64,000 nt of DNA from Stutzerimonas sp. S1 (GTDB taxonomy: Bacteria > Pseudomonadota > Gammaproteobacteria > Pseudomonadales > Pseudomonadaceae). Location: the NCBI RefSeq assembly GCF_025966695.1, contig NZ_JAOEIY010000002.1, positions 496,001-560,000 of the forward strand, in the 5' to 3' direction. The notes under the pieces were generated by a model. That model searched no databases and was not told where the DNA came from. It saw nothing but the letters and a program-made list of their open reading frames with translations. Position 1 is the first letter of the stretch; every line of letters starts with the position of its first letter. A program made the translations under genes and the position numbers. Below, piece by piece: positions 35,476-48,701 of the stretch.

Positions 35476-35536
35476 CCTTGCCTCCGCTTTCCTAGGAAAG
35501 AAAAACTGCTCATTACCCGTGGATGGAAGCCCATAC

Positions 35537-36961
35537 ATGAACACAGCAACCAGTACCGCCTACCATTACAAGGTGGTCCGCCAATTCGCCATCATGACGG
35601 TGGTGTGGGGAATCGTCGGGATGGGGCTCGGCGTTTTCATCGCAGCACAGTTGGCCTGGCCATTCTTGAACTTCGACCTCCCGTGGACCAGCTTCGGTCG
35701 TCTACGTCCATTGCACACCAACGCGGTGATCTTCGCCTTCGGTGGCTGCGCATTGTTCGCGACGTCCTACTACTCGGTCCAGCGCACCTGCCAAACCACG
35801 CTGTTCGCGCCCAAGCTGGCTGCGTTCACCTTCTGGGGTTGGCAGCTGGTCATCCTGCTCGCCGCAATCTCTCTGCCGCTGGGCTTCACCAGCTCCAAGG
35901 AGTACGCGGAACTGGAGTGGCCGATCGACCTGCTGATCACCATCGTGTGGGTTGCCTACGCGATCGTGTTCTTCGGCACGCTGGCTACGCGCAAGGTCAA
36001 GCACATCTATGTCGGCAACTGGTTCTTCGGCGCCTTCATTCTGACCGTTGCGATCCTGCACATCGTCAACAACCTGGAAATCCCGGTTACCGCGATGAAG
36101 TCCTATTCGCTGTATGCCGGCGCTACCGATGCGATGGTGCAGTGGTGGTACGGTCACAACGCCGTGGGCTTCTTCCTGACCGCTGGCTTCCTGGGGATCA
36201 TGTATTACTTCGTGCCCAAGCAGGCCGAGCGTCCGGTGTACTCCTATCGCCTGTCCATTGTGCACTTCTGGGCACTGATCACCGTGTACATCTGGGCCGG
36301 TCCGCACCACCTGCACTACACCGCGCTGCCGGACTGGGCACAGAGCCTGGGCATGGTGATGTCGCTGATCCTGCTGGCGCCGAGCTGGGGCGGCATGATC
36401 AACGGCATGATGACCCTCTCGGGCGCCTGGCACAAACTGCGTAGCGACCCGATCCTGCGCTTCCTGGTGGTCTCGCTGGCGTTCTACGGCATGTCGACCT
36501 TCGAAGGTCCGATGATGGCGATCAAAACCGTCAACGCCCTCTCCCACTACACCGACTGGACCATCGGCCACGTACACGCCGGCGCCCTCGGCTGGGTGGC
36601 AATGGTGTCGATCGGCGCTCTGTACCACCTGATCCCGAAAGTGTTCGGTCGCGAGCAAATGCACAGCATCGGCCTGATCAACACCCACTTCTGGCTGGCC
36701 ACCATCGGCACCGTGCTCTACATCGCCTCGATGTGGGTCAACGGTATCGCCCAAGGCCTGATGTGGCGTGCGATCAACGAAGACGGCACGCTGACCTACT
36801 CCTTCGTCGAAGCACTGGAAGCCAGTCATCCCGGCTTCGTAGTCCGCATGATCGGTGGTGCGATCTTCTTCACCGGCATGCTGGTGATGGCCTACAACAC
36901 CTGGCGCACCGTGCGTGCCGCCAAGCCGGCCGAATATGACGCTGCTGCGCAGATCGCTTGA
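35537..36961 (+). CDS. ccoN1: CcoN1, cbb3 oxidase catalytic subunit I
   Basis: This 474-residue haem-copper oxidase subunit carries low-spin haem b and the haem b3-CuB site. Twelve membrane spans are expected. Histidine motifs include [27 protein letters not shown] (CuB ligand and cross-linked Tyr region), [14 protein letters not shown] and [17 protein letters not shown]. It reduces O2 to water at high affinity. It is first of ccoN1O1P1 and 14 bp before ccoO1. An ANR box precedes it. A very similar ccoN2 lies 3.4 kb downstream. Confidence 0.97.
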   Translation: MNTATSTAYHYKVVRQFAIMTVVWGIVGMGLGVFIAAQLAWPFLNFDLPWTSFGRLRPLHTNAVIFAFGGCALFATSYYSVQRTCQTTLFAPKLAAFTFWGWQLVILLAAISLPLGFTSSKEYAELEWPIDLLITIVWVAYAIVFFGTLATRKVKHIYVGNWFFGAFILTVAILHIVNNLEIPVTAMKSYSLYAGATDAMVQWWYGHNAVGFFLTAGFLGIMYYFVPKQAERPVYSYRLSIVHFWALITVYIWAGPHHLHYTALPDWAQSLGMVMSLILLAPSWGGMINGMMTLSGAWHKLRSDPILRFLVVSLAFYGMSTFEGPMMAIKTVNALSHYTDWTIGHVHAGALGWVAMVSIGALYHLIPKVFGREQMHSIGLINTHFWLATIGTVLYIASMWVNGIAQGLMWRAINEDGTLTYSFVEALEASHPGFVVRMIGGAIFFTGMLVMAYNTWRTVRAAKPAEYDAAAQIA

Positions 36962-36974
36962 GGAGCCGACTTAA

Positions 36975-37586
<612 letters not shown>

Positions 37587-37683
37587 GCCTTCACCAGGCC
37601 TAAGAACGACAGGCTGCAGGGGCAGCCGTCAGGGACTTCAATCGCGGACAGTCAGAGTGGCTCGGGCTGTCCAGGAGTAGCAC

Positions 37684-38619
37684 ATGAGCACTTTCTGGAG
37701 TGGATACATCGCCCTGCTGACGCTGGGCACCATCGTCGCTCTGTTCTGGCTGATCTTCGCCACCCGCAAGGGTGAGTCGGCCGGCACCACGGACAAGACG
37801 ATGGGACATGCCTTCGATGGCATCGAGGAATACGACAACCCGCTGCCCAAATGGTGGTTCATGCTGTTCATCGGCACACTGCTGTTCGGCATTCTCTACC
37901 TGCTCCTCTACCCAGGTCTGGGTAGCTGGAAAGGCGTTCTGCCGGGTTACGAGGGCGGTTGGACCCAGGAAAAGGAATGGCAGCGCGAAATGGATCAGGC
38001 AGACCAGAAGTACGGCCCGATTTTCGCCAAGTACGCTTCCATGCCAGTCGAGCAGGTTGCACAGGATGAGCAGGCGCTGAAAATGGGTAGCCGTTTGTTC
38101 GCCAACTACTGCGCTATCTGCCACGGCTCCGACGCCAAGGGTTCGATGGGGTTCCCCAACCTGGCCGACCATGAATGGCGCTGGGGCGGTGAGCCTGACA
38201 CCATCAAGGCCTCGATTCTCAACGGTCGCATCGGTGCGATGCCGGCGTGGGGTCAGGTCATCGGTGAAGAAGGCGTGAAAAACGTGGCTGCCTATGTGCG
38301 CGCGGATCTTGCCGGTCTGCCGCTGCCTGAAGGTACCGAGGCCGACCTCGCCGCTGGCAAGGCGATCTTTGCCCAGAACTGCGTGGCCTGCCACGGCCAG
38401 GGAGGCGAAGGCATGGCTGTGCTGGGCGCGCCCAAGCTGACCAACGCATCCGGCTGGATCTACGGCTCGAGCCTGGCTCAACTGCAGCAAACCATTCGCC
38501 ATGGTCGCAATGGCCAGATGCCGGCTCAGGAGCAATACCTCGGCAACGACAAGGTGCACCTGCTGGCCGCATACGTTTACAGCCTGTCACAAAAACCGGA
38601 ACAACTTGCCAAACAGTAA
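37684..38619 (+). CDS. ccoP1: CcoP1, cbb3 oxidase dihaem cytochrome c subunit
   Basis: This 311-residue subunit has two N-terminal membrane spans (about residues 4-24 and 57-77) and two haem c motifs, CAICH and CVACH, in the periplasmic domain. It accepts electrons from soluble cytochromes. The 97 bp between ccoO1 and ccoP1 hold no ccoQ-like frame, so operon 1 is ccoNOP, as reported for the Cbb3-1 form of P. stutzeri. A stem-loop follows the stop. Confidence 0.96.
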   Translation: MSTFWSGYIALLTLGTIVALFWLIFATRKGESAGTTDKTMGHAFDGIEEYDNPLPKWWFMLFIGTLLFGILYLLLYPGLGSWKGVLPGYEGGWTQEKEWQREMDQADQKYGPIFAKYASMPVEQVAQDEQALKMGSRLFANYCAICHGSDAKGSMGFPNLADHEWRWGGEPDTIKASILNGRIGAMPAWGQVIGEEGVKNVAAYVRADLAGLPLPEGTEADLAAGKAIFAQNCVACHGQGGEGMAVLGAPKLTNASGWIYGSSLAQLQQTIRHGRNGQMPAQEQYLGNDKVHLLAAYVYSLSQKPEQLAKQ

Positions 38620-40398
<1,779 letters not shown>

Positions 40399-40412
40399 GG
40401 AACCGAACCTAA

Positions 40413-41024
<612 letters not shown>

Positions 41025-41027
41025 CGC

Positions 41028-41216
41028 ATGATGGAAATCGGGACTCTTCGTGGCTTGGGCACAATTTTGGTATTCGTCGCCTTCGTTGGCGTGGTGCTCT
41101 GGGCCTACAGCAGCAAACGCAAGAACAGCTTCGACGAAGCCGCCAACCTGCCCTTCGCGGACGACGAGACCGACACCAAGAAGCGTGATGAAGAAGCTTC
41201 CAGGAGTAAGAAATAA
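41028..41216 (+). CDS. ccoQ2: CcoQ2, small cbb3 oxidase subunit
   Basis: This 62-residue protein (61 if the second ATG is used) has one membrane span (LGTILVFVAFVGVVLWAYS) and a charged cytoplasmic tail (ADDETDTKKRDEEASRSKK). CcoQ helps stabilise the oxidase. It lies between ccoO2 and ccoP2, and its stop codon abuts the ccoP2 start (TAAATG). A matching gene is absent from operon 1. Confidence 0.92.
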   Translation: MMEIGTLRGLGTILVFVAFVGVVLWAYSSKRKNSFDEAANLPFADDETDTKKRDEEASRSKK

Positions 41217-42134
41217 ATGACCTCGTTTTGGAGTTGGTACATCACCCTGCTGAGCCTCGGCACCATTGCCGCATTGGTCTGGCTACTGTTGGCCACTCGC
41301 AAGGGACAGCGTGCTGACAGCACCGAAGAAACCGTTGGCCATTCTTATGACGGTATCGAGGAATACGACAACCCGCTGCCGCGCTGGTGGTTCATGCTGT
41401 TCGTCGCCACCGTTATCTTCGCGCTCGGCTACCTCGTCCTCTACCCTGGCCTGGGTAACTGGAAAGGCGTCCTGCCCGGCTACGAAGGCGGCTGGACTCA
41501 GGTGAAGGAATGGCAGCGCGAGATGGACAGGGCCAGCGAGCAATACGGCCCACTGTATGCCAAATACGCCGCTATGCCGGTGGAGGAAGTGGCCAAGGAT
41601 CCCCAGGCGCTGAAGATGGGCGGTCGCCTGTTCGCCTCCAACTGCTCGGTTTGCCACGGTTCCGACGCCAAAGGCGCCTATGGCTTCCCGAACCTGACCG
41701 ACCACGACTGGCTGTACGGTGGTGAACCCGACACCATCAAGACCACCATCCTGAATGGCCGCCAGGCTGCCATGCCGGCATGGAAGGACGTGATCGGTGA
41801 AGAAGGTATCCGCAACGTGGCTGGCTATGTCCGCAGCCTGAGCGGCCGAGATACCCCAGAGGGTATTAGCGTCGACGTTGAGCAGGGTCAAAAAATCTAT
41901 GCCACCAATTGCGTAGTCTGTCATGGACCTGATGCCAAGGGCATCGCTGCCATGGGTGCGCCGAACCTGACCGACAACATCTGGCTGTACGGTTCCAGTT
42001 TCGCCCAGATCCAGCAGACCCTTCGCTATGGTCGTAACGGCCGCATGCCGGCTCAGGAAGCTATCCTTGGCAACGACAAGGTGCACTTGCTGGCCGCCTA
42101 TGTTTACAGCCTGTCGCAGCAGCCGGAGAAGTGA
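41217..42134 (+). CDS. ccoP2: CcoP2, cbb3 oxidase dihaem cytochrome c subunit
   Basis: This 305-residue subunit has two membrane spans and haem motifs CSVCH and CVVCH ([24 protein letters not shown]). It is clearly more diverged from CcoP1 than CcoO2 is from CcoO1. CAGGAG lies 9 nt before the ATG, inside the end of ccoQ2. A long hairpin follows the stop. Confidence 0.95.
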   Translation: MTSFWSWYITLLSLGTIAALVWLLLATRKGQRADSTEETVGHSYDGIEEYDNPLPRWWFMLFVATVIFALGYLVLYPGLGNWKGVLPGYEGGWTQVKEWQREMDRASEQYGPLYAKYAAMPVEEVAKDPQALKMGGRLFASNCSVCHGSDAKGAYGFPNLTDHDWLYGGEPDTIKTTILNGRQAAMPAWKDVIGEEGIRNVAGYVRSLSGRDTPEGISVDVEQGQKIYATNCVVCHGPDAKGIAAMGAPNLTDNIWLYGSSFAQIQQTLRYGRNGRMPAQEAILGNDKVHLLAAYVYSLSQQPEK

Positions 42135-42140
42135 TTTAGC

Positions 42141-42177
42141 CGGGGTCGGGAGCGACCACCTGTCGCACCTGACCCCG
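42141..42177 (+). terminator. Hairpin after ccoP2
   Basis: CGGGGTC (42141-42147) pairs with GACCCCG (42171-42177), with an inner GCGAC/GTCGC pair. No U-tract follows, so it may be a weak terminator or processing site between cco2 and ccoGHIS. Confidence 0.45.
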
Positions 42178-42272
42178 ATTCTCCGGGCGTACCATTCGCA
42201 GCTGGACAGAAAAACGATCCCGACTGGCATGCATCGGCCGGGACACCCACCTTCCGCCGTGGTACGCACTTG

Positions 42273-43685
42273 ATGACTGAGCAGATCCCCGTTCGCGATG
42301 TAACCCCCCCGGCCAAGGTCGAAGCGTCTGCTGACCTTTATGCCGCCCGTGAAAAAATCTATACCCGAGCCTTCAGTGGGTTGTTCCGCAACCTGCGACG
42401 CGTCGGCGGCGCAGCGCTGTTCATCCTCTTTTTCGGAACCGTCTGGCTCAACTGGAATGGCCGTCAGGCTGTCTGGTGGGACTTGCCGGAACGCAAATTC
42501 CACGTTTTCGGGGCGACGTTCTGGCCCCAGGATTTCATGCTGTTGTCGTGGCTGTTGATCATCTGCGCCTTCGGCCTCTTCTTCATCACCGTGTTCGCCG
42601 GGCGCGTCTGGTGCGGCTACACCTGCCCTCAGAGCGTGTTCACCTGGGTCTTCATGTGGGCGGAAAAGATCACCGAAGGTGATCGCAACCAGCGCATGAA
42701 GCTGGATAAGGCGCCGATGAGCGCCAACAAGTTCTTCCGCAAGCTTGCCAAGCATGCGATCTGGATCGCTGTCGGCGTTCTGGTGGCCATCACCTTTGTC
42801 GGCTATTTCACCCCGATCCGTCAGCTGGTGCCCGACCTGCTCAGCCTCAACGTCAATGGCTGGGCGGCGTTCTGGATTGGCTTCTTCACATTGGCCACCT
42901 ACGGCAGCGCCGGCTATCTGCGCGAGCAGGTATGCATCTACATGTGTCCTTATGCGCGCTTCCAGAGCGTGATGTTCGACAAGGACACGCTGATCGTCTC
43001 CTACGATCCACGCCGCGGCGAGAAGCGTGGCCCGCGCAAGAAAGACGCTGACTACAAAGCCATGGGGCTTGGTGACTGCATCGACTGCACCATGTGTGTG
43101 CAGGTATGCCCGACCGGCATCGACATCCGCGATGGCCTGCAGATCGAATGCATCGGTTGTGCCGCCTGTATCGATGCCTGCGACGCCATCATGGACAAAA
43201 TGAACTACCCACGCGGCCTGATCAGCTACACCACCGAGCACAATCTGTCGGGACAGAAGACTCATCTGCTGCGCCCCCGTCTGATCGGGTATGCCGTCGC
43301 GCTGAGCGTGATGATGAGCCTGTTCGCTTATGCAGTGTACGATCGCCCGCTGGTGAAGCTGGATGTACTCAAGGATCGCGTGCTGTACCGCGAGAATGAG
43401 CTGGGCCACATCGAGAACGTCTACACCCTCAAGGTGATGAACAAGGCCCAACAAGCCCAGACCTTCATCATCGAGGCTTCCGGCCTGGATGGTCTGAGCT
43501 ACTCCGGCCGTAGCGAGATCCAAGCAAAAGCCGGTGAGCTGGTTACCGTTCCTGTCGAGCTATCGATTGCACCGGAGAAGTTGCCGTCCAGCACCAACGA
43601 AATCGTTTTCCACGTCAAATCGGTGGATGACGAATCGATCAACGATGAAGCCGATAGCCGCTTTATCGGCCCAAGCATCCGTTAA
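42273..43685 (+). CDS. ccoG: CcoG (RdxA/FixG), cupric reductase for cbb3 assembly
   Basis: This 470-residue membrane protein has about five spans, a CGYTCPQSVFTWVFMW motif, and two [4Fe-4S] clusters in CIDCTMCVQVCPTGIDIRDGLQIE region and CIGCAACIDACDAIM. The C-terminal periplasmic part is Ig-like (FixG_C). CcoG reduces Cu(II) to Cu(I) for the CuB site of cbb3 oxidase. The ATG at 42273 follows a TTG; either could serve. It leads ccoGHIS. Confidence 0.94.
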   Translation: MTEQIPVRDVTPPAKVEASADLYAAREKIYTRAFSGLFRNLRRVGGAALFILFFGTVWLNWNGRQAVWWDLPERKFHVFGATFWPQDFMLLSWLLIICAFGLFFITVFAGRVWCGYTCPQSVFTWVFMWAEKITEGDRNQRMKLDKAPMSANKFFRKLAKHAIWIAVGVLVAITFVGYFTPIRQLVPDLLSLNVNGWAAFWIGFFTLATYGSAGYLREQVCIYMCPYARFQSVMFDKDTLIVSYDPRRGEKRGPRKKDADYKAMGLGDCIDCTMCVQVCPTGIDIRDGLQIECIGCAACIDACDAIMDKMNYPRGLISYTTEHNLSGQKTHLLRPRLIGYAVALSVMMSLFAYAVYDRPLVKLDVLKDRVLYRENELGHIENVYTLKVMNKAQQAQTFIIEASGLDGLSYSGRSEIQAKAGELVTVPVELSIAPEKLPSSTNEIVFHVKSVDDESINDEADSRFIGPSIR

Positions 43686-43697
43686 ACAAGGTTTTGC

Positions 43698-44198
43698 ATG
43701 CGCTCCAATAACGAACAGACACGTTGGTACACCCAGTTCTGGGCCTGGTTCGTCATCGGCATTCTGCTGATGGCGGTGATCCTCGGCGTTTCGCTGCTGA
43801 CCATCGCCATCCGAAACGCCGACACGCTTGTCGCCGACAACTACTACGACGCCGGCAAAGGCATCAACCAGTCCCTGGAACGGGAGAAACTGGCTGAACG
43901 TTTGGAAATGCGTGCAACACTGGTGCTGAATGAGCAACGCGGGCTGGCGGAAATCCAGCTCAGCGGTGCAAGCCGGCCGCAACAACTGGTGCTGAACCTG
44001 CTGTCACCGACCCAACCGGAGCGCGATCGCCGTATCATCCTGCAACCGCAGGGCGATGGCTTCTATCAGGGTCAGATGCAGGAATCCGTAAGCGGTCGGC
44101 GCTTCATCGAGCTGCTCGGCCGTGAAGGTGAGCAGGATTGGCGCCTGTACGTCGAGAAGTCCATCGAGCCCGGCCGCCCGCTGGAATTGATGCCTTGA
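43698..44198 (+). CDS. ccoH: CcoH (FixH-like) cbb3 assembly protein
   Basis: This 166-residue protein has one N-terminal membrane span ([21 protein letters not shown]) and a periplasmic FixH domain with the motif [20 protein letters not shown]. FixH/CcoH assists oxidase assembly and associates with CcoI. It lies 12 bp after ccoG and 7 bp before ccoI. Confidence 0.92.
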   Translation: MRSNNEQTRWYTQFWAWFVIGILLMAVILGVSLLTIAIRNADTLVADNYYDAGKGINQSLEREKLAERLEMRATLVLNEQRGLAEIQLSGASRPQQLVLNLLSPTQPERDRRIILQPQGDGFYQGQMQESVSGRRFIELLGREGEQDWRLYVEKSIEPGRPLELMP

Positions 44199-44205
44199 GC
44201 CACTG

Positions 44206-46605
44206 ATGGCCAATCCTGTTCCCTGCTATCACTGCGGGCTGCCGGTTCCAGCCGGCAGCCATTACGAGGCCCGCGTGCTTGGTGAGACACGGGCCTTGTG
44301 TTGCCCCGGTTGTCAGGCTGTGGCGGAAACCATCGTAAAGAGTGGGCTGGAAAGCTATTACCAGCACCGCAGCGACGCCGCGATCAATCCACAAGCGCTG
44401 CCCGAGATACTTAGCGACGAGCTTGCGCTCTATGACCGTCAGGACGTGCAGCAACCCTTCGTCCAACATGAAGGCGAACAGGCCTGCACGTCGCTGCTGA
44501 TCGAGGGCATCAGCTGCGCGGCCTGCGGATGGCTGATCGAGCGCCACCTGAAGCGGCTCGGTGGGGTGACCGAGGCCAGCCTCAATCTGTCCAATCATCG
44601 TCTGCAAGTACGCTGGAGCGATGCTCAGCTCCCGCTCAGCGAGCTGCTTGGGGAGCTGCGCCGCATCGGCTATGCCGCCCACCCTTATCAAGCAGATCAG
44701 GCCGCCGAGCACTTGGCGAAGGAGAATCGTCGCGCCATGCGTCAGCTCGGCGTCGCCGGATTGCTGTGGATGCAAGTGATGATGGCTACGATGGCAACTT
44801 GGCCGGAGTTCAATCTCGACCTGTCGGCGGGCATGGATCGAATCTTGCGCTGGACCGCTCTGCTGCTCACCACGCCCATCGTCTTCTACTGTTGCACCGA
44901 CTTCTTCAAAGGCGCCGTGCGTGACTTGCGCACGCGCCATCTGACCATGGATGTCTCGGTGTCCCTGGCCATTGGCGGTGCTTACGTGGCAGGCATCTGG
45001 TCAACGCTTACGGGCCAGGGCGAGCTGTACTTCGATGCCGTGGGAATGTTCGCTCTGTTCCTGCTCGCCGGTCGCTATCTTGAACGACGAGCGCGCGAGC
45101 GTACGGCCGCAGCAACCGCCCAGTTGGTGAACCTCCTGCCTGCCTCCTGTCTCAGGCTGGACGAGGAAGGCCACAGCAGCCGCATCCTGCTTACCGAACT
45201 TCGCGTGGGGGATCGGGTGTTGGTACAGCCAGGCGCATTGATTCCCGCCGATGGCAGCATTCTCAGCGGGACGTCGAGTGTCGACGAGTCAGTGTTGACT
45301 GGCGAATACCTGCCGCTGGCTCGTGGTGTCGGTGATGTGGTGACTGCGGGCACGCTTAACGTCGAAGGCCCCCTGACCGTTCAGGTGCAGGCCCTCGGCG
45401 ATGACACCCGGCTATCTGCGATTGTCCGCCTTCTCGAACGCGCCCAGACGGACAAGCCGAAGCTCGCCGAGCTGGCCGACCGCGTCGCGCAATGGTTCCT
45501 GCTGATCGTGCTGGCGGTGGCCGCGCTGGTCGGCCTGGTATGGTGGCAGATCGATCCGCAACGCGCCTTCTGGATTGTTCTCGCTCTGCTCGTCGCCACG
45601 TGCCCTTGCGCGCTGTCGCTGGCGACGCCCACTGCACTCACCACGGCAACCGGCACACTGCACAAACTCGGCCTTTTGCTGACCCGCGGTCACGTGCTGG
45701 AAGGTCTCAACCAGATCGATACCGTGGTCTTCGACAAGACCGGCACGCTCACCGAAGGCCGTCTGACACTCACCGCCGTACATGCGCTCGGCAGCCTGGA
45801 CAGCGATGCCTGTCTCGCTCTGGCCGCAGCCCTGGAGAATCGCTCCGAACATCCGATCGCCCGGGCTTTCGGTCGTGCGCCGCAGCCTGCCGACACGGTC
45901 GACAGCGTGCCTGGGCTCGGCCTGCAAGGCACGGTTGGTGGACGCAAGCTGCGCATAGGCCAGCCGGGGTTCGTTGCCGCGGGTTATGGCGGAACACCGC
46001 CAACGATTCCCGGCTCCCAAGGCCAATGGTTGCTGCTTGGTGATGACCAGGCCCCGCTCGCCTGGCTGGTACTGGATGATCGTCTGCGCGACGATGCCCC
46101 TGCCCTACTCGCCGCTTGTCGGCGGAGAGGCTGGAAAACCTTGCTGCTATCCGGCGACAGCTCACCCATGGTCGGTCAGATCGCCGAGCAGCTCGGGATC
46201 GAGCAAGCCCAAGGGGGGCTCACGCCGGCGGACAAGCTTGCGCGCCTGCAGGAGTTGCAGACTGAAGGACACCGGGTGCTGATGTTGGGTGATGGTGTCA
46301 ACGATGTGCCCATCCTTGCTGCTGCAGACATCAGCGTCGCGATGGGCTCGGCAACCGATCTGGCCAAGACCAGCGCTGATGCCGTGCTGCTCTCCAACCA
46401 GTTGAACAGCCTGGTTCAGGCGTTCGATATTGCCCGGCGCAGTCGCCGAATCATCGTCGAAAATCTTACCTGGGCCAGCCTTTACAATGGCTTGATCCTA
46501 CCCTTCGCCGCTATCGGCTGGGTGACGCCGCTGTGGGCGGCGCTGGGCATGTCAGCCAGTTCGTTGCTGGTGGTACTCAACGCGTTACGCCTGACACGCT
46601 ATTAG
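44206..46605 (+). CDS. ccoI: CcoI, P1B-type copper ATPase for cbb3 oxidase
   Basis: This 799-residue ATPase moves Cu+ across the inner membrane to supply CuB. A cysteine-rich N-terminal domain (CYHCGLPVPAG, CCPGC) is followed by an HMA domain (GISCAACGWLIERHLKR), the CPC motif ATCPCALSLATPT, the phosphorylation site DKTGTL and the hinge GDGVNDVPILAAADISVAMG. It is the FixI/CtpA type, not the CopA detoxification type, given its operon with ccoG, ccoH and ccoS. Confidence 0.95.
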   Translation: MANPVPCYHCGLPVPAGSHYEARVLGETRALCCPGCQAVAETIVKSGLESYYQHRSDAAINPQALPEILSDELALYDRQDVQQPFVQHEGEQACTSLLIEGISCAACGWLIERHLKRLGGVTEASLNLSNHRLQVRWSDAQLPLSELLGELRRIGYAAHPYQADQAAEHLAKENRRAMRQLGVAGLLWMQVMMATMATWPEFNLDLSAGMDRILRWTALLLTTPIVFYCCTDFFKGAVRDLRTRHLTMDVSVSLAIGGAYVAGIWSTLTGQGELYFDAVGMFALFLLAGRYLERRARERTAAATAQLVNLLPASCLRLDEEGHSSRILLTELRVGDRVLVQPGALIPADGSILSGTSSVDESVLTGEYLPLARGVGDVVTAGTLNVEGPLTVQVQALGDDTRLSAIVRLLERAQTDKPKLAELADRVAQWFLLIVLAVAALVGLVWWQIDPQRAFWIVLALLVATCPCALSLATPTALTTATGTLHKLGLLLTRGHVLEGLNQIDTVVFDKTGTLTEGRLTLTAVHALGSLDSDACLALAAALENRSEHPIARAFGRAPQPADTVDSVPGLGLQGTVGGRKLRIGQPGFVAAGYGGTPPTIPGSQGQWLLLGDDQAPLAWLVLDDRLRDDAPALLAACRRRGWKTLLLSGDSSPMVGQIAEQLGIEQAQGGLTPADKLARLQELQTEGHRVLMLGDGVNDVPILAAADISVAMGSATDLAKTSADAVLLSNQLNSLVQAFDIARRSRRIIVENLTWASLYNGLILPFAAIGWVTPLWAALGMSASSLLVVLNALRLTRY

Positions 46606-46668
46606 AGCTGGACGATCTGCGCGCCGGTCCTCGACACTGGTGCCCCTCCTGGTATTCAGAGAATCACC

Positions 46669-46884
46669 ATGGCTGCTTTATACATTCTCATCCCCGTCGC
46701 CGTAGTACTGGTAGCCGCTGCGATCTGGGTATTTTTCTGGGCGGTAGATAGCGGCCAGTACGACGATCTCGACGGCCCAGCTCACAGCATCCTGTTCGAT
46801 GACGACGAAGTTCCCCAGTCATCCGAAGGCGCAACGAAATCCGATCAGGACGCAGCAGCCCAGGAGAAATCCCGACGTGATTGA
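46669..46884 (+). CDS. ccoS: CcoS, cbb3 oxidase maturation protein
   Basis: This 71-residue protein has one membrane span (MAALYILIPVAVVLVAAAIWVFFWAV) and the family motif SGQYDDLDGPAHSILFDDD. CcoS is required for insertion of haem and copper into CcoN. It follows ccoI by 63 bp and overlaps the next gene by 8 bp. Confidence 0.93.
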   Translation: MAALYILIPVAVVLVAAAIWVFFWAVDSGQYDDLDGPAHSILFDDDEVPQSSEGATKSDQDAAAQEKSRRD

Positions 46885-47587
46885 GCTGGCGCCGTTGCTG
46901 CTCTCGGCAGTGGTACTCGGTCTCTTGGGCGGAGGCCATTGTCTAGGCATGTGCGGCGGACTGATGGGAGCCCTGACTCTTGCCATTCCGCCAGAGCAAC
47001 GGGGCAAGCGCCTGCGCCTGCTGCTTGCCTACAATCTTGGTCGAATCCTCAGCTATGCCATAGCCGGATTGCTTATCGGGTTCGCGGGCTGGGCAGTCGC
47101 CAACAGTCCGGCAGCGCTGGCGATGCGTGTGGTTGCCGCGCTTCTGCTCATTTGCATGGGCCTCTATCTCGCCGGCTGGTGGAGTGGCCTGACTCATGTG
47201 GAAGCGCTGGGGCGTGGCCTATGGCGGCATGTTCAGCCATACGCCAGCCTTCTGATGCCGGTCACCAGCCTGCCGCGTGCACTGCTGCTAGGCGCCCTTT
47301 GGGGCTGGCTACCCTGTGGCTTGGTCTACAGCACGTTGCTCTGGGCGGCCAGCCAAGGCGATGCGTTCGACAGTGCACTGCTGATGCTGGCTTTCGGCGT
47401 AGGCACTTGGCCCGTGCTATTGGCGACCGGGTTGGCCGCCGAACGCCTCACGATGTTGTTGCGCAGGCGCGGCATCCGAGTCGTCGGTGGTGTGCTGGTT
47501 ATTCTGTTCGGCCTCTGGACCATGCCCGGTCCACATCAGCAGTGGCTCATGGGACACGGTGGCGGCGCTGCGCACTCGACACACTGA
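46877..47587 (+). CDS. SafE/TauE-type (DsbD-like) membrane protein, cco-linked
   Basis: This 236-residue protein has about six spans and the motif GGGHCLGMCGGLMGALTLA, with paired cysteines, plus LPRALLLGALWGWLPCGLVYS. It belongs to the sulfite exporter TauE/SafE (DsbD_2) group commonly found after ccoS. Its role may be in copper or thiol delivery to the oxidase, which is not settled. GTG at 46877 is the start by AGGAG at 46862-46866 and alignment; it overlaps ccoS. Confidence 0.85.
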   Translation: MIELAPLLLSAVVLGLLGGGHCLGMCGGLMGALTLAIPPEQRGKRLRLLLAYNLGRILSYAIAGLLIGFAGWAVANSPAALAMRVVAALLLICMGLYLAGWWSGLTHVEALGRGLWRHVQPYASLLMPVTSLPRALLLGALWGWLPCGLVYSTLLWAASQGDAFDSALLMLAFGVGTWPVLLATGLAAERLTMLLRRRGIRVVGGVLVILFGLWTMPGPHQQWLMGHGGGAAHSTH

Positions 47588-47673
47588 CAACATGGTGTGA
47601 TCGGCGAGCCTGCACAAGACGAACCTGCCTCGGATAGACACATGCCCGGCGATCGCCGGACATGCCTGGTGAC

Positions 47674-48501
47674 TCAAGGCTCCTTCGGCAACTGCCGCTT
47701 GTGCGCTGTTTTGTCGAACGTCTCGACGATGATCCGTGCCGCCTCCGCTGATACCTCCTGGCCCAGCAAAAACGCGTCGATATCCCGATAAGCGACACCG
47801 TGTGCATCTTCATCAGGCTTACCGGGCACAAGTTCTTCCAGATCCGCTGTCGGTACCTTATGTACCAATTGCTCCGGCGCGCCGAGTGCTGCCGCGAGCT
47901 GGCGCACCTGATCTTTAACCAATCCAGCTAGTGGTGTTAGGTCGCACGCGCCATCGCCGAACTTGGTGAAAAAGCCCATCACTGCTTCGGCAGCATGATC
48001 AGTTCCAATCACCAGTCCCTGGCGCGCATTCGCGATGGTGTACTGCGCAACCATGCGCATCCTCGCCTTGGTGTTACCCAGCACGAAGTCACGTTTTTCG
48101 GCAGTCAGCGGCTCCAGCGCCTCGGTGGCCTGAGAAAGCCCAAGTACCGCAGCACCGATGTTCACGGTGTGGCACTCGTCTGGCTTGATCGTATCGACCG
48201 CTAGTTGGGCCTCGTGCTCATCCTGTTGAACCTGGTAAGGCAAGCGCACCGCAATGAAACGATAGTCGTCACCTTCACCTGCCTCTCGCATCCCTTCGAC
48301 GGCGCGCTGGGCAAGCAGTCCGGCGGTAGTCGAGTCCACCCCACCACTGATCCCCAGCACCAGCGTCTTCATCCCTGATTCGCGAAGGCAATTCTGAATG
48401 AAACGCACCCGACGTTCGATTTGTGCCTGAATCGCAGCCGCCCCCTCGAATGGCGGCTGTACCTTGAGTGCTGCGGCGATCTCCGCTTGACGGCTGTGCA
48501 T
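47674..48501 (-). CDS. nadE: NH3-dependent NAD+ synthetase (NadE)
   Basis: This 275-residue enzyme amidates nicotinic acid adenine dinucleotide to NAD+ with ammonia and ATP. The ATP-pyrophosphatase motif [14 protein letters not shown] (about residues 49-62) and [27 protein letters not shown] are clear. There is no glutaminase domain. The ATG at 48501 follows GAAGGAG. It is convergent with the SafE-like gene and divergent from hemN. Confidence 0.95.
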   Translation of the reverse strand: MHSRQAEIAAALKVQPPFEGAAAIQAQIERRVRFIQNCLRESGMKTLVLGISGGVDSTTAGLLAQRAVEGMREAGEGDDYRFIAVRLPYQVQQDEHEAQLAVDTIKPDECHTVNIGAAVLGLSQATEALEPLTAEKRDFVLGNTKARMRMVAQYTIANARQGLVIGTDHAAEAVMGFFTKFGDGACDLTPLAGLVKDQVRQLAAALGAPEQLVHKVPTADLEELVPGKPDEDAHGVAYRDIDAFLLGQEVSAEAARIIVETFDKTAHKRQLPKEP

Positions 48502-48629
48502 AACTTCTCCTTCGGCCCTTAGGCTCACATGGATGTGGACGATAAACGTATTCATCCGACCACGATCTGGTGAGGAATTTCTCGATTCGTGCCGCTGATA
48601 ACGGCTGCGGCGCTAGCGTCAGGGCTAGT

Positions 48630-48643
48630 TTGATACAGGTCAA
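48630..48643 (+). promoter_or_regulatory. ANR/FNR box upstream of hemN
   Basis: TTGATACAGGTCAA is a 9/10 match to TTGAT-N4-ATCAA. Its centre is 65 bp before the hemN ATG. HemN is a known ANR target in pseudomonads, and anr is two genes away. Confidence 0.87.
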
Positions 48644-48701
48644 GTCGATCGGTCAGCACCCCCCCTAGAATCCCGCTACCGCCGCCAACCGGGAAAGCCA
48701 G

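Noticed and set aside
41283-43523. 746-residue minus-strand frame across ccoP2 and ccoG
   Set aside because: It spans two real genes and their gap in antisense, which no real gene would do here; no family resemblance.
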